Assembly (NCBI GenBank): GCA_964434385.1
Contig: CAYSUW010000001.1
Coordinates: forward strand, 192,403 to 256,402
From: GCA-002700125 sp964434385
GTDB taxonomy: Bacteria > Chloroflexota > Dehalococcoidia > Lucifugimonadales > Lucifugimonadaceae
Direction of reading: 5' to 3'
Length of the DNA stretch: 64,000 nt
Made by a program: the position numbers and the translations under genes
Notes under the pieces: model-generated
The model's input: only the letters and a program-made list of their open reading frames with translations
Database searches by the model: none
What the model was told of the DNA's origin: nothing
Shown: in pieces, positions 1 through 8,067 of the stretch
How positions within the stretch are numbered: position 1 is the stretch's first letter
Layout of the letters: every line of letters begins with the position of its first letter

Positions 1-1
1 G

Positions 2-3000
2 GGAGGAAAAAGTTCTCAATCTAAATTTTACAAGGTGGTTTTTCCAGGATCAGATAAGTCAGATGAAATTCACCCTGCTTTAAGCCCCAAAGGTGATTGG
101 TTAGCTTTTTCTTCTAATATGGAAGGCGATTGGAATATCTATGTGTTTCATTTAGAAACCGAAGAACTTTATCAAATTACTTTTTGTTGTGAAGATGAAC
201 ATGAACCAACCTGGTTGTTTAATGAAAGTTTGGCTTATGTTTCTATAAATCAAGCTATCTCTTTAGGGAATGATCTTATTGCAGGAATGGGAGAGATAAA
301 TTTAAGAAATATATGGGAAGTAATTGATGGAGTTGAAGATGTGGGTGAAAAAAATATAGCTTCAGGGTTTAATTTTTCTCCGAGATTTAGCAAATCTGAT
401 TCTAGGTTAATTTATCTTGGCGAAACTATAGGTCCTGGTTCACCTTCCAGTTACTCAGATTTATTTATGTTTCATGACATAAATGATGATGAAGGAGGAG
501 AACTTGATTATATCTCTAGTGGATATGGAGAAATGAGTATAATGAATCCAACTTGGTTTCATTATGGACGAGATTCTGATTATAATGAGTTATTCACTAA
601 TAATTTGTGTCTCAGAGAAACAGAAAACACTCTTAATTCTGATGTTATATTTTTCAATAAATTAAGGACTGCTTCTGTATCGGAATTCATGTTACGTACT
701 GTTCAGTCTGATTTGAATATTTCATGGAGATGTGAAGATCCCAGGAATATTAATGGTGAGCTCCCATACTCAGAAAATATGATGGTTAATGATGTTTCCC
801 CTGATGGAGATTGGTTATTAGTTACATTTGTTGGTGAACCTTCTCCTGGTATCAAAGGTAATGTTGGAGATATGGCATTTTATTCTTTGAGAGAATTTAG
901 TGATGAAGGCAAACCTAAAGTCATATGTTGTGTTTCCGAAAATTATGATCTAAGGAAAGCATCTTGGTCCTTTTCATCTGGAAATTTACCGTTTAAAGAT
1001 TTTGAAAAAGACATTGAAATAAAACTTTTTGGTAATGAATTAGGTGTGGAATTAGAGTTAGACACAAAAAGCTTTTTTGGTGGTGGAGTTTTAGATAAAG
1101 AATATGAAAGGATCGACAGAGAACTTGCTCTTGAGATTGAGAGGATTGAGAGTGAAATGTCATTTTTGGAATTTAATATTTTGGATGAAAAAGAAAGAAT
1201 TAATCGTGAAAGACAAGATTATTTTGTTCAGATTGAAATGGAAGAAAAAAATCGTGAAATAAATAATCAAAGACAAATTTCTGATTTTGATAGACAGATA
1301 GAAGATCAAGAGAGAGAAAAGAATAATGAAATTATGAGACTTGAACAAGATCATAATAATGTCTTGCAGGAAATTTATAGTTTTATTAATAGAAGAAAAC
1401 AAGAGTTGTCTTTTGAGAAAGAAGATTTAATTAAGCAGGAGGAAAATGATTTTGCTTATCAGAAGAGATATTGGAATGAACAAAAAGTTTTCCTGAATGA
1501 AGATATAGATTTTAGATTGTCTGAATTGGAAAGAGAAAAGAGTGAATATGTTAAATATCTAAATGATTATTATGATTCTGAAATTTCTAATTTAAATGCT
1601 GAGTATCTTCCTAGAATAGAAAATGCAGAGTGTGCGAATCCAATAAATGGATGTTCAGGATCTTTTGTTACTCCAGATCAAAGATCTACTATGAAACAAT
1701 TTTCTATTCAAGATGGTACTACTGTGAAACCAGATACTAGTGCTTGGAGAGGAACACACGATGTAATGACAGTAGGAGAATCGGATGGGTTTGATATTGG
1801 AAGCGGACAATTATACTGGTCTGTAGCTGGAGGACAGGAAGGTTATTTTTATGCTGGTGACTATACAAACCCTAAAGTGGAAATAGCTAATGTGCTGGGA
1901 TATAGAAAAAATGAATGTCGAGGACTATTTGATTTTGGTTTTCGATATGAAGGATATGAAGGATTATATGATGTTAGAGATTTAACAAATGCTGCTGCTC
2001 TTTCTTATTCAATTCCTAAAGAAACTGTAAGATTTGGAACCAAAGAATCAGATTGTAATATGGGTCTAATTGTATTCAGGCAAGGTGAAGAATATGGAGT
2101 AATAGATTTCAAAAGAATTAATAATAATTATGAACTAGAAATTGAGTATTGGCTTGGAGATCCAAATGTAACTGATTTTTCAGATGTTGGTCAAGGTTTA
2201 GGAAGGCAAGAAGCTGTAATTTCTGTACCTAACATAGTAACTAAAACTCAATTTAGTAATAATTACCTTGGGTATGAGTTTAGTTTCCCTTCAGAATGGT
2301 ATCTCGATGAATGGGTTGATCAAAACTTGAATACTTATTATTCGGGTAATATATCTACAAATTTTGGAAGTTCTATGAATATTAGTATCAAAGCTATTCC
2401 TAGAGATGGATATAGCCTCGATCAGCATATCAAAGATGAATTATCAGGAGATCGAGATGATTTTATTGAAAACTCAAGAAAACCTCTTAATTCTATAGAA
2501 GGTGTATTGCTTTCAGGTATTTCTCCTCAGTGGAGCATTCCTCATATGAGAGAAAAAATAGTCTTTGTAACTGACAACTACAGAGTTGTGATTATGTTTA
2601 TGGCGGATAAGGGAATATTTACTAATGATTCGGCGGATGAAACTGATTGGCAAGATTTTGTAAATTCAGTTACGAGAATTTCTTCTACAACAGATATATC
2701 AGATTCCCAAAAACAGGAAATAGACATGTTAAAGAATGAACTTGAAAGTAGAAAAATATTCTTGGAACAAGAGAGAGCTAATGGAGTAAATAATTATTTA
2801 TCAAATTGGGAAGAGAATTTTAAAAATCAGGAAGCGAATTGGGAGACTGAAAGAATTCAATTGCAATCTAATTTAGATAATGAAAAACAAGAATTTAAGA
2901 GACTTTATGAAACTATTTTATTAGATTTTAATAATTCTTCAGATTATGAAATTCAAAATCTCGAATCTCAGATCGAAATTACTAAGAATGATCAATTGAA

Positions 3001-3754
3001 TGAAAAACAATATAAAATTTCAATGTGGGATCAAGAAATTGAACAATTGAGAAATAGAATCAAAATTGATGTGGAAAATTTTGAAAGATCTATAGAAGAC
3101 TGGAAACAATCAGTTGCACTTGACACAGAAAGAAGAGAAATGGATTGGAAATATAGAGAAGAACAAATGATGATTGACACAAATATGAGGATTGAAGATC
3201 TTAAATCTCAAATAACATTCTTAGAATCCCAAGCAGAAATAGAGAAAGAAAGGCTTAATATGGAACAGGGTGCTCTACAAGAACAAATTATGAATGAAGA
3301 GCAAAATATACAATCTCTAAAACGTGATTCTGAAGATAAATATAGAGATAATATAGAAGATTTAGAAAGGGAACATCAGCGAATGATAAAAGAGCTTAAT
3401 GCTGAACAAGAAAAAATGATCTTAGAGGGAAAATTAAATGAAGAAGATGCTAAACTTCGTAGGATGGAAATGGAGCAACTGATGAAACGTGAATTGGATG
3501 AAGCTGAACTAGATTACAATAGGCAACAAAGAGATATTCAATTTAAAGAAACTCAATTAAATAGATTGCAGGTGCAAGCTGAAAGAGACGATTTATACGG
3601 AGAAGGTGAGAGAGGATTTTTATTTAATCCTAGAGCAGGTACCTTAAAAGGTGCAGGCTGGGAAGAGAGATTAAGGGATCCAGGTTTTTTGGCTATGGCT
3701 GGAATAATAGTTACTGTGGGCACTAGCCTATTTCAAATGTTTAGAGGAAGATAG
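2..3754 (+). CDS. Large coiled-coil protein with TolB-like repeats and C-terminal membrane segment (5' partial)
   Basis: The frame is open to the left edge: codons before the first possible start (GTG at 35) read on without a stop, so the true start lies outside the window. Counting from that GTG (1239 residues), residues about 1-320 contain PD40/TolB-like beta-propeller repeats (SPKGDWLAFSS, SPDGDWLLVTF). Residues about 350-530 are a highly charged coiled coil, about 540-735 a beta-rich region with several Cys, about 740-890 a PsbP/DUF1795-like region (GYEFSFPSEWYLDEW), and about 893-1185 a second long coiled coil. One hydrophobic segment (about 1217-1236) precedes a basic end, FRGR. I do not recognise a named family for the whole protein. 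The architecture suggests a membrane-anchored structural or scaffold protein, probably exported if a signal peptide lies upstream. It is convergent with the YHYH gene, 9 bp away. Confidence 0.85.
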   Translation, partial: GGKSSQSKFYKVVFPGSDKSDEIHPALSPKGDWLAFSSNMEGDWNIYVFHLETEELYQITFCCEDEHEPTWLFNESLAYVSINQAISLGNDLIAGMGEINLRNIWEVIDGVEDVGEKNIASGFNFSPRFSKSDSRLIYLGETIGPGSPSSYSDLFMFHDINDDEGGELDYISSGYGEMSIMNPTWFHYGRDSDYNELFTNNLCLRETENTLNSDVIFFNKLRTASVSEFMLRTVQSDLNISWRCEDPRNINGELPYSENMMVNDVSPDGDWLLVTFVGEPSPGIKGNVGDMAFYSLREFSDEGKPKVICCVSENYDLRKASWSFSSGNLPFKDFEKDIEIKLFGNELGVELELDTKSFFGGGVLDKEYERIDRELALEIERIESEMSFLEFNILDEKERINRERQDYFVQIEMEEKNREINNQRQISDFDRQIEDQEREKNNEIMRLEQDHNNVLQEIYSFINRRKQELSFEKEDLIKQEENDFAYQKRYWNEQKVFLNEDIDFRLSELEREKSEYVKYLNDYYDSEISNLNAEYLPRIENAECANPINGCSGSFVTPDQRSTMKQFSIQDGTTVKPDTSAWRGTHDVMTVGESDGFDIGSGQLYWSVAGGQEGYFYAGDYTNPKVEIANVLGYRKNECRGLFDFGFRYEGYEGLYDVRDLTNAAALSYSIPKETVRFGTKESDCNMGLIVFRQGEEYGVIDFKRINNNYELEIEYWLGDPNVTDFSDVGQGLGRQEAVISVPNIVTKTQFSNNYLGYEFSFPSEWYLDEWVDQNLNTYYSGNISTNFGSSMNISIKAIPRDGYSLDQHIKDELSGDRDDFIENSRKPLNSIEGVLLSGISPQWSIPHMREKIVFVTDNYRVVIMFMADKGIFTNDSADETDWQDFVNSVTRISSTTDISDSQKQEIDMLKNELESRKIFLEQERANGVNNYLSNWEENFKNQEANWETERIQLQSNLDNEKQEFKRLYETILLDFNNSSDYEIQNLESQIEITKNDQLNEKQYKISMWDQEIEQLRNRIKIDVENFERSIEDWKQSVALDTERREMDWKYREEQMMIDTNMRIEDLKSQITFLESQAEIEKERLNMEQGALQEQIMNEEQNIQSLKRDSEDKYRDNIEDLEREHQRMIKELNAEQEKMILEGKLNEEDAKLRRMEMEQLMKRELDEAELDYNRQQRDIQFKETQLNRLQVQAERDDLYGEGERGFLFNPRAGTLKGAGWEERLRDPGFLAMAGIIVTVGTSLFQMFRGR

Positions 3755-3763
3755 TTAGTATAA

Positions 3764-4552
3764 TTATTGAGAATTATTATTTCTAGATTCTTCAAATATT
3801 TTTCTTAACTCAGATTCAGGTATTTCTAGAGTTTCAGAAGCTCTTCTAAAATCAGGTGGTGGTGGTCCTAGAGCATTTTGAAGTTTTTCTACTGTTATAC
3901 CTAATTTTGATGCAATAGAGGATAGATCTGGAGGCCTATTTCCCATTCTTGCTCCATCAGGTAGAGGAATTCTTTCTCCTCCTTGAGGTCTCCCTTGTCC
4001 TTGTCCAAGGTTAAAGTTACTTTGTTCTGGGGTACCTTTATAACAAAGTAGAAAATAAGGAAATCCGATTTCTCCAATTCCATTTTGCAATGCGCTGACA
4101 TAATGGTAAATTCCACTGAGAATTTCAGGAGTAGGAGTGTTTATTCCATTGCATTTATCAAGGTCACCTAAGCCTTCTATATATTCCCAATCATCAATTC
4201 CTCCGTAACCATTTTTCCCTTCTTTCAATTTGTAGCTACTTTTCATTTCTTTTACATTATTATTTTTATCCCATCCATATGGTCCATATATAGGAAATCC
4301 ATCAAATGCAAAACCAATAATTGGAGAATGAATTGAGGGATCTAATTTTGATGTAGTCCAATCCATTATGCTTTCTCCAGCTGTTTCAACTGGGTGCCAA
4401 TGTATACAATTAGCATCATAATGATAATGAAACATGTTTCCGGGACCAGAATGTCCTCCACAGACTCCTAATTCTATTGCTTGTCTGTCTTCTTCAAAAT
4501 ATCCAAAATGTAATGCAACTGCATCTCCTCCAGGACCCTCTTCAGGCCCCAC
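3764..4552 (-). CDS. YHYH-domain lipoprotein, C-terminal fragment after frameshift
   Basis: This is the C-terminal three quarters of a YHYH-family protein. It carries the diagnostic motifs GPEEGPGGDA, CGGHSGPG, FHYHYDANCIHWHP, GFAFDGFPIYGPYGW and a second IYHYV near the end of the domain. His and Cys clusters suggest metal binding, but the family's function is not established. After a Gly/Pro/Arg-rich linker there are two short helical repeats (SKLGITVEKLQNALG and SETLEIPESELRKIFEE). The apparent start is a GTG with no independent signal peptide, and the sequence continues directly from the upstream ORF ending at 4542 in another frame. The two are almost certainly one gene broken by a small indel; see the N-terminal fragment. 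Confidence 0.85.
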   Translation of the reverse strand: MGPEEGPGGDAVALHFGYFEEDRQAIELGVCGGHSGPGNMFHYHYDANCIHWHPVETAGESIMDWTTSKLDPSIHSPIIGFAFDGFPIYGPYGWDKNNNVKEMKSSYKLKEGKNGYGGIDDWEYIEGLGDLDKCNGINTPTPEILSGIYHYVSALQNGIGEIGFPYFLLCYKGTPEQSNFNLGQGQGRPQGGERIPLPDGARMGNRPPDLSSIASKLGITVEKLQNALGPPPPDFRRASETLEIPESELRKIFEESRNNNSQ

Positions 4553-4994
4553 CTGTTACCGTAATTGCTACCGGTCCTCTCTGTGGAGCATTTGTAAATA
4601 CTTCAGTAGGAACTGGGTTAAGAGGCAAGACCCAAGTGTAGTCATTTTCTTCTGCACAACAACCTAAAGTTGATTCGAAATCATGATTTGGTATTCCTGT
4701 GCTTTTTACTATTACTTTATTATCTTCAAAAGTGACATTTACGTAACAATTCCATGTTTCTATTTTATCTGGGGTTGTTAAATCATCGATATTTGATGTT
4801 TTATTGTTTTCACACAACCAGGCATTTTTATGATGATCAGGAATTTTACTAAAATTATGTTTATTATTTTCTTCTGTTTGATTCGATAGAGTAATAGACT
4901 TTGAGGATTCTTTATTGTTTTGGCATGATAGAGAAATTATTAAGAAAGGAATAAAAAATGTGAAAATTAGGATAGTTCTAAGATAGAATTTCAT
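4542..4994 (-). CDS. YHYH-domain lipoprotein, N-terminal fragment (frameshifted)
   Basis: This is the N-terminal part of the same YHYH protein. The first 24 residues form a lipoprotein signal peptide: a basic start, a hydrophobic stretch and a lipobox ISLSC with Cys24. A low-complexity Asn/Ser/Lys linker follows, and then the beginning of the YHYH domain (STGIPNHDFESTLGCCAEEN, NPVPTEVF, RGPVAITVTG). It ends in TGGA-stop, exactly where intact relatives would pass into the GPEEGPGGD segment. That segment is present in another frame with an 11-bp overlap. A few codons expected between VTG and GPEE also seem to be missing, so the lesion looks like a small out-of-frame deletion. If real, the protein loses most of its domain. 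The gap to the upstream methyltransferase gene is 16 bp. Confidence 0.8.
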   Translation of the reverse strand: MKFYLRTILIFTFFIPFLIISLSCQNNKESSKSITLSNQTEENNKHNFSKIPDHHKNAWLCENNKTSNIDDLTTPDKIETWNCYVNVTFEDNKVIVKSTGIPNHDFESTLGCCAEENDYTWVLPLNPVPTEVFTNAPQRGPVAITVTGGA

Positions 4995-5010
4995 GAATTT
5001 GTATCATATT

Positions 5011-5577
5011 TCATTTTGTGCAAATATAAGCAAATGCTGGTAGAAAATTACTCCATATTATTTTTGTTTTTTTGACATGACTGAATTTTTTATCTAATAA
5101 TTTTTTGAATCTAATTCCTGATGGAAAGAATATGCCTGTGATATATGCAATTGTAAGAAATTGACCTTCATTTTCTAATGATTCATATATCTCCTCTATT
5201 ATTTCCTCTTGCTTTTCTTGCTCGAATAGAGCCCAAGGTAACCCTGATACTATACAATCACATTTAGATGCATCATGTTTTTTTAAATATTTTTTAATTT
5301 TTAAAGCTGATCCATGATACACAGTTGCTTTAGGGCAATTTTTCTTAGTTTCAATTACGAATTGTTTATTTACTTCTAAGCAGAAAAATGTTGTTTTAGC
5401 AGATACTTGTTTGATTATTTCTTTAGTAATGACTCCATCACCTGGCCCTAATTCAATTACACATTTTTTAGAAGACAAGTTAGCGCTATCAGCAATTAAT
5501 TTTGAATATTTTTTGGAAGATGCAGCAATAGTTCCTGTTGCCTTGAGGCTTTTTAAAGAGATTTTAAAAAAATTCAT
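5011..5577 (-). CDS. SAM-dependent methyltransferase, phospholipid N-methyltransferase-like
   Basis: This is a 188-residue class I methyltransferase. SAM-binding motif I is IELGPGDGVITKEI (about residues 40-53), with an acidic motif II (CLEVNKQF). The segment DCIVSGLPWALF matches the SGLPW motif of PmtA-like phospholipid methyltransferases and is related in fold to KsgA. The N-terminus (LKATGTIAASSKKYSKLIAD) also fits that family, where it contributes to membrane association. The likely role is methylation of phosphatidylethanolamine or a similar amphipathic substrate, but the exact substrate cannot be read from sequence. It is co-directional with and 16 bp upstream of the YHYH lipoprotein, so the two may be co-transcribed. 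Confidence 0.72.
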   Translation of the reverse strand: MNFFKISLKSLKATGTIAASSKKYSKLIADSANLSSKKCVIELGPGDGVITKEIIKQVSAKTTFFCLEVNKQFVIETKKNCPKATVYHGSALKIKKYLKKHDASKCDCIVSGLPWALFEQEKQEEIIEEIYESLENEGQFLTIAYITGIFFPSGIRFKKLLDKKFSHVKKTKIIWSNFLPAFAYICTK

Positions 5578-5691
5578 GATAATTATTTTGTGGTTTATTT
5601 TTAATTATTGAAATTCTATCTTTTTAACAGATAATTTTCTATTTTTTAGTTGTATTTTTAATCTACATAAGCTGTTAAATTAAATAATGTA

Positions 5692-5811
5692 GTTTATAAT
5701 CAACATATAGATAATATTGTAATATTTAATTAACATTCTCTAGCTTTATCCATTGTAATGTTTCTATTAAAGCAACCAATGCATTTTATATTGTTTATAG
5801 TCAACATATAG
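5692..5811. repeat. Near-perfect 19-bp direct repeat upstream of the FAS1 gene
   Basis: Two copies, at 5692-5710 and 5793-5811, differ at one of 19 positions (GTTTATAATCAACATATAG and GTTTATAGTCAACATATAG). Their starts are 101 bp apart. The second copy ends 17 bp before the FAS1 start codon, just before its GAGGAG ribosome-binding site. The first copy includes a TATAAT-like element. They may be paired regulator sites, two promoters, or a chance AT-rich duplication. The intergenic region 5578-5828 otherwise holds nothing recognisable. Confidence 0.6.
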
Positions 5812-5828
5812 TAATTGAGGAGAATAAT

Positions 5829-6449
5829 ATGTTTTTTTTATACTTAAATAAAGAAATAAAAAATCTTATTCCTAAAAGAGGATTATTAGTATCTATGATG
5901 ATAGGTTTAATTTCCGTTTTGATCATTGCCTGCGGAGGAGATGATGAAGAGGAAACTACCATTACAGAAGTTACTAACCAATCTTCTACTACAGAGGAAA
6001 TTGTAGAGGAGACTTCTTCAGATATGATGTATGAAGAAGAGGGTAAGAGTATAGTTGAGATTGCGGTTGAAGATGGCAGATTTACAACTCTAGTGGCTGC
6101 ACTACAGGCAGCTGAGTTAGATGGTGTTTTATCTGGAGAAGGGTCGTTCACTGTATTTGCTCCAACAGATGATGCTTTTGGCAAATTACCAGAAGGTACA
6201 GTAGCTGGATTATTGGAAGATATTCCAACTTTGAAGGACATACTTCTTTACCACGTAGTTAGCGGTAATGTATTTGCGAGTGATGTTTTGAATCTTGATT
6301 CAGCAGAGACTCTACAAGGTGATACTTTTGCCATAAAAGTTATGGAAGGCAAAGTAATGGTAAATGATTCAGAAGTAATCATTACTGATATTGAAGCTAA
6401 TAATGGAATGATTCATGTAATAGACACTGTTCTTTTACCTACAGGATAG
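5829..6449 (+). CDS. FAS1 (fasciclin) domain lipoprotein
   Basis: The ATG at 5829 is preceded by a good GAGGAG ribosome-binding site. A lipoprotein signal follows: basic Lys/Arg near residues 11-17, a hydrophobic stretch, and lipobox LIIAC with Cys35. An acidic Glu/Asp/Thr linker (about residues 38-65) leads to one fasciclin domain (about 68-206). It has the usual H1 box (GSFTVFAPTDDAFGKLP), the YHVVSG motif and the H2 box (NNGMIHVIDTVLLP). FAS1 domains mediate adhesion or ligand binding at the cell surface; the ligand here is unknown. Length is typical of single-domain bacterial FAS1 lipoproteins. It appears monocistronic, with a terminator about 80 bp after the stop. Confidence 0.93.
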   Translation: MFFLYLNKEIKNLIPKRGLLVSMMIGLISVLIIACGGDDEEETTITEVTNQSSTTEEIVEETSSDMMYEEEGKSIVEIAVEDGRFTTLVAALQAAELDGVLSGEGSFTVFAPTDDAFGKLPEGTVAGLLEDIPTLKDILLYHVVSGNVFASDVLNLDSAETLQGDTFAIKVMEGKVMVNDSEVIITDIEANNGMIHVIDTVLLPTG

Positions 6450-6529
6450 TAAAAATTATGAAATAAACGAATTGGCTGGTAACTACTTAATCCAATACCT
6501 AACAGTTAACTCTCCCAATTCAATAGTTT

Positions 6530-6567
6530 GAGGACTGGGATTTTGAATCTCGGTCCTCTTTATTTTG
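6530..6567 (+). terminator. Rho-independent terminator after the FAS1 gene
   Basis: A 12-bp stem (6530-6541 with 6547-6558, two G-U pairs) closes a 5-base loop and is followed by a T-rich tract. It is among the strongest hairpins in the window and the most G+C-rich element in this intergenic space. It is oriented to end transcription of the FAS1 gene. Confidence 0.8.
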
Positions 6568-6652
6568 TGATTCACATCTATTAGTGTGTCAGAATGATAA
6601 AATTAAAAAAAAAGAATTTTTTTAAAATTTTCTCATATAAGATATAAATAAT

Positions 6653-6889
6653 ATGAAAGATGAAGATTATTACAAAAGAAATAGATTATTAAAAGATCTG
6701 AAATCTGATCCCGATAATTCTAATCCTGATAAATCAGATTACTTTGCTAACAAAATTTCTGAAGATTTTGATGAAGTGACTGAAGAACGCCGTGCTTACC
6801 ATATTTGGAATTCTACAAGATTTAGATTTAGAGCGTATGACCACATGGGTGATATTCATCAATTAAATGATTATGGAAACCTCAAATAA
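6653..6889 (+). CDS. Small hypothetical protein, 78 residues
   Basis: The protein is hydrophilic and rich in Asp, Lys, Arg and Tyr, with no signal peptide, membrane segment or Cys motif. The N-terminal half is Asp/Asn/Ser-rich and looks disordered. The C-terminal half (RRAYHIWNSTRFRFRAYDHM) looks more ordered. I do not recognise a family. It stands alone between the FAS1 terminator and tRNA-Ser, and no clear ribosome-binding site precedes the ATG. Protein-like composition and lack of overlap with other features favour a real gene, but expression is not supported by anything else in the sequence. Confidence 0.55.
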   Translation: MKDEDYYKRNRLLKDLKSDPDNSNPDKSDYFANKISEDFDEVTEERRAYHIWNSTRFRFRAYDHMGDIHQLNDYGNLK

Positions 6890-7032
6890 TCTTTTCATAA
6901 CTTTTTGAAAAATATTTTAGTAATATCTCTATCATTTTACCTATTTGGGATTTTCTAGAGATACTGTATTAGTTGAGATAAAAATTTTAGACATTTTTTA
7001 TTTAAATCTTAGGGAATATGTTATTTATCAAA

Positions 7033-7121
7033 TGGCGGACGGAGAGGGATTCGAACCCCCGGTACGCATAACGCACAACGGTTTTCAAGACCGCCGCCTT
7101 AAACCACTCAGCCATCCGTCC
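7033..7121 (-). tRNA. tRNA-Ser (anticodon UGA)
   Basis: On the minus strand the sequence folds as a class II tRNA. The acceptor stem GGACGGA pairs with TCCGTCC, with discriminator G and an encoded CCA end (7033-7035). The anticodon loop is TCTTGAAAA with TGA. There is a long variable arm typical of tRNA-Ser, and the T-loop GGGTTCGAATCCC is intact. It reads UCA codons and would be charged by the SerS encoded at 14236. Confidence 0.96.
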
Positions 7122-7144
7122 TTTTGATTAAATTTAACTTGAAA

Positions 7145-7173
7145 ATTATATTTTCAGTATGAATAATTGTCTA
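7145..7173 (-). promoter_or_regulatory. Putative sigma70 promoter of tRNA-Ser
   Basis: On the minus strand a -35 element TAGACA (7168-7173) and a -10 element TATAAT (7145-7150) are separated by exactly 17 bp. Predicted initiation near 7138 would give a leader of about 17 nt before the tRNA. Between this promoter and 7364 nothing else is recognisable. Confidence 0.55.
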
Positions 7174-7364
7174 TATGAATATTATATTACTAATAGATTA
7201 AGATATTGTGTTCATAATTTATTAATTTAATAGGAAAATAATTAAAATAAGAGTGCTAATTTCTATTTTCAGGATATATTTGATAATAAATTGACATATG
7301 ATTCAATGACTATTGAAGAAATAATAGAAAAAAGCTTTAAAACTTAAATAGATATTATAGAAAA

Positions 7365-8054
7365 ATGAAAGCTTTGATTTTAGTTGGTGGACAAGGAAAG
7401 AGGCTATGGCCTAAAACAGAGAATATTCCTAAACCCATGGTTCAAGTTTTTGGAAAACCAATTGTTTGTTATCAGATTGAATGGTTAAAAAAATATGGAT
7501 TAGAGGAAATAATTTTCTTAACAGGTTATAGAGATGATTCCTTTAGAGAATACTTTGGTCATGGAGATTCTTATGGAATGACTATTAAATATTCTCATGA
7601 AAAATCTCCTCTAGGTAGAGGTGGAGCAATAAAGAATGCTATTAACAAATTTAATTTGCATAATGAAAATTTAATAATCACTAATGGAGATGTATTAACA
7701 GATTTCTCTTTGGAAAGAATGATGAAATTTCATCTTAAAAATGATGTTTTAGTAACTTTAATGTCAGTTCCCTATAAATCTCAATTTGGAATTGTGAAGA
7801 TAGATGATAATGATAACGTTATTGAATTTTCTGAGAAAATTCGATTTCCATTTTGGATTAATGCAGGGATTTATATCTCTAGCCCTAATTTTTTTAATTA
7901 TTTGCCTGAGAAAGGTGATCATGAAGTAGAAACTTTCCCCAATTTATCCAATTTAAATCAACTTAAAGCATTTAGAACAACTGAAAATTGGATTTCTATT
8001 GATACTATGAAAGATTTAGATGATTGTGAAGAATTCGTAAAATCTTATTTTTAG
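7365..8054 (+). CDS. Sugar nucleotidyltransferase (NDP-sugar pyrophosphorylase family)
   Basis: This 229-residue protein is of the GT-A nucleotidyltransferase fold. It begins with the signature MKALILVGGQGKRLWPKT, followed by IPKPMVQVFGKP, the conserved activation and lysine region. LIITNGDVLTDFSL holds the metal-binding Asp, and FWINAGIYISSP matches the sugar-binding NAGIY motif. It would couple a sugar-1-phosphate to an NTP. Relatives include RfbA-, GCD1- and HddC-type enzymes, and the specific sugar cannot be decided. It lacks a left-handed beta-helix domain, so it is the short form. No other polysaccharide genes are nearby. It is convergent with polA, 13 bp away, and no clear ribosome-binding site is visible. 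Confidence 0.88.
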   Translation: MKALILVGGQGKRLWPKTENIPKPMVQVFGKPIVCYQIEWLKKYGLEEIIFLTGYRDDSFREYFGHGDSYGMTIKYSHEKSPLGRGGAIKNAINKFNLHNENLIITNGDVLTDFSLERMMKFHLKNDVLVTLMSVPYKSQFGIVKIDDNDNVIEFSEKIRFPFWINAGIYISSPNFFNYLPEKGDHEVETFPNLSNLNQLKAFRTTENWISIDTMKDLDDCEEFVKSYF

Positions 8055-8067
8055 AAAGATTTCTTAG

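Noticed and set aside
5801..6241. 146-codon Ser-rich ORF on the minus strand
   Set aside because: It is antisense to the FAS1 gene, which has a signal peptide, ribosome-binding site and domain motifs.
6945..7127. 60-codon plus-strand ORF between the orphan gene and the nucleotidyltransferase
   Set aside because: It runs antisense across the tRNA-Ser gene; the protein-like part is only the tRNA complement.
7246..7347. Short open frame of about 33 codons ending just before the nucleotidyltransferase, with protein-like composition
   Set aside because: No start codon near its beginning, no ribosome-binding site and no recognised similarity; too short to claim as a gene remnant.
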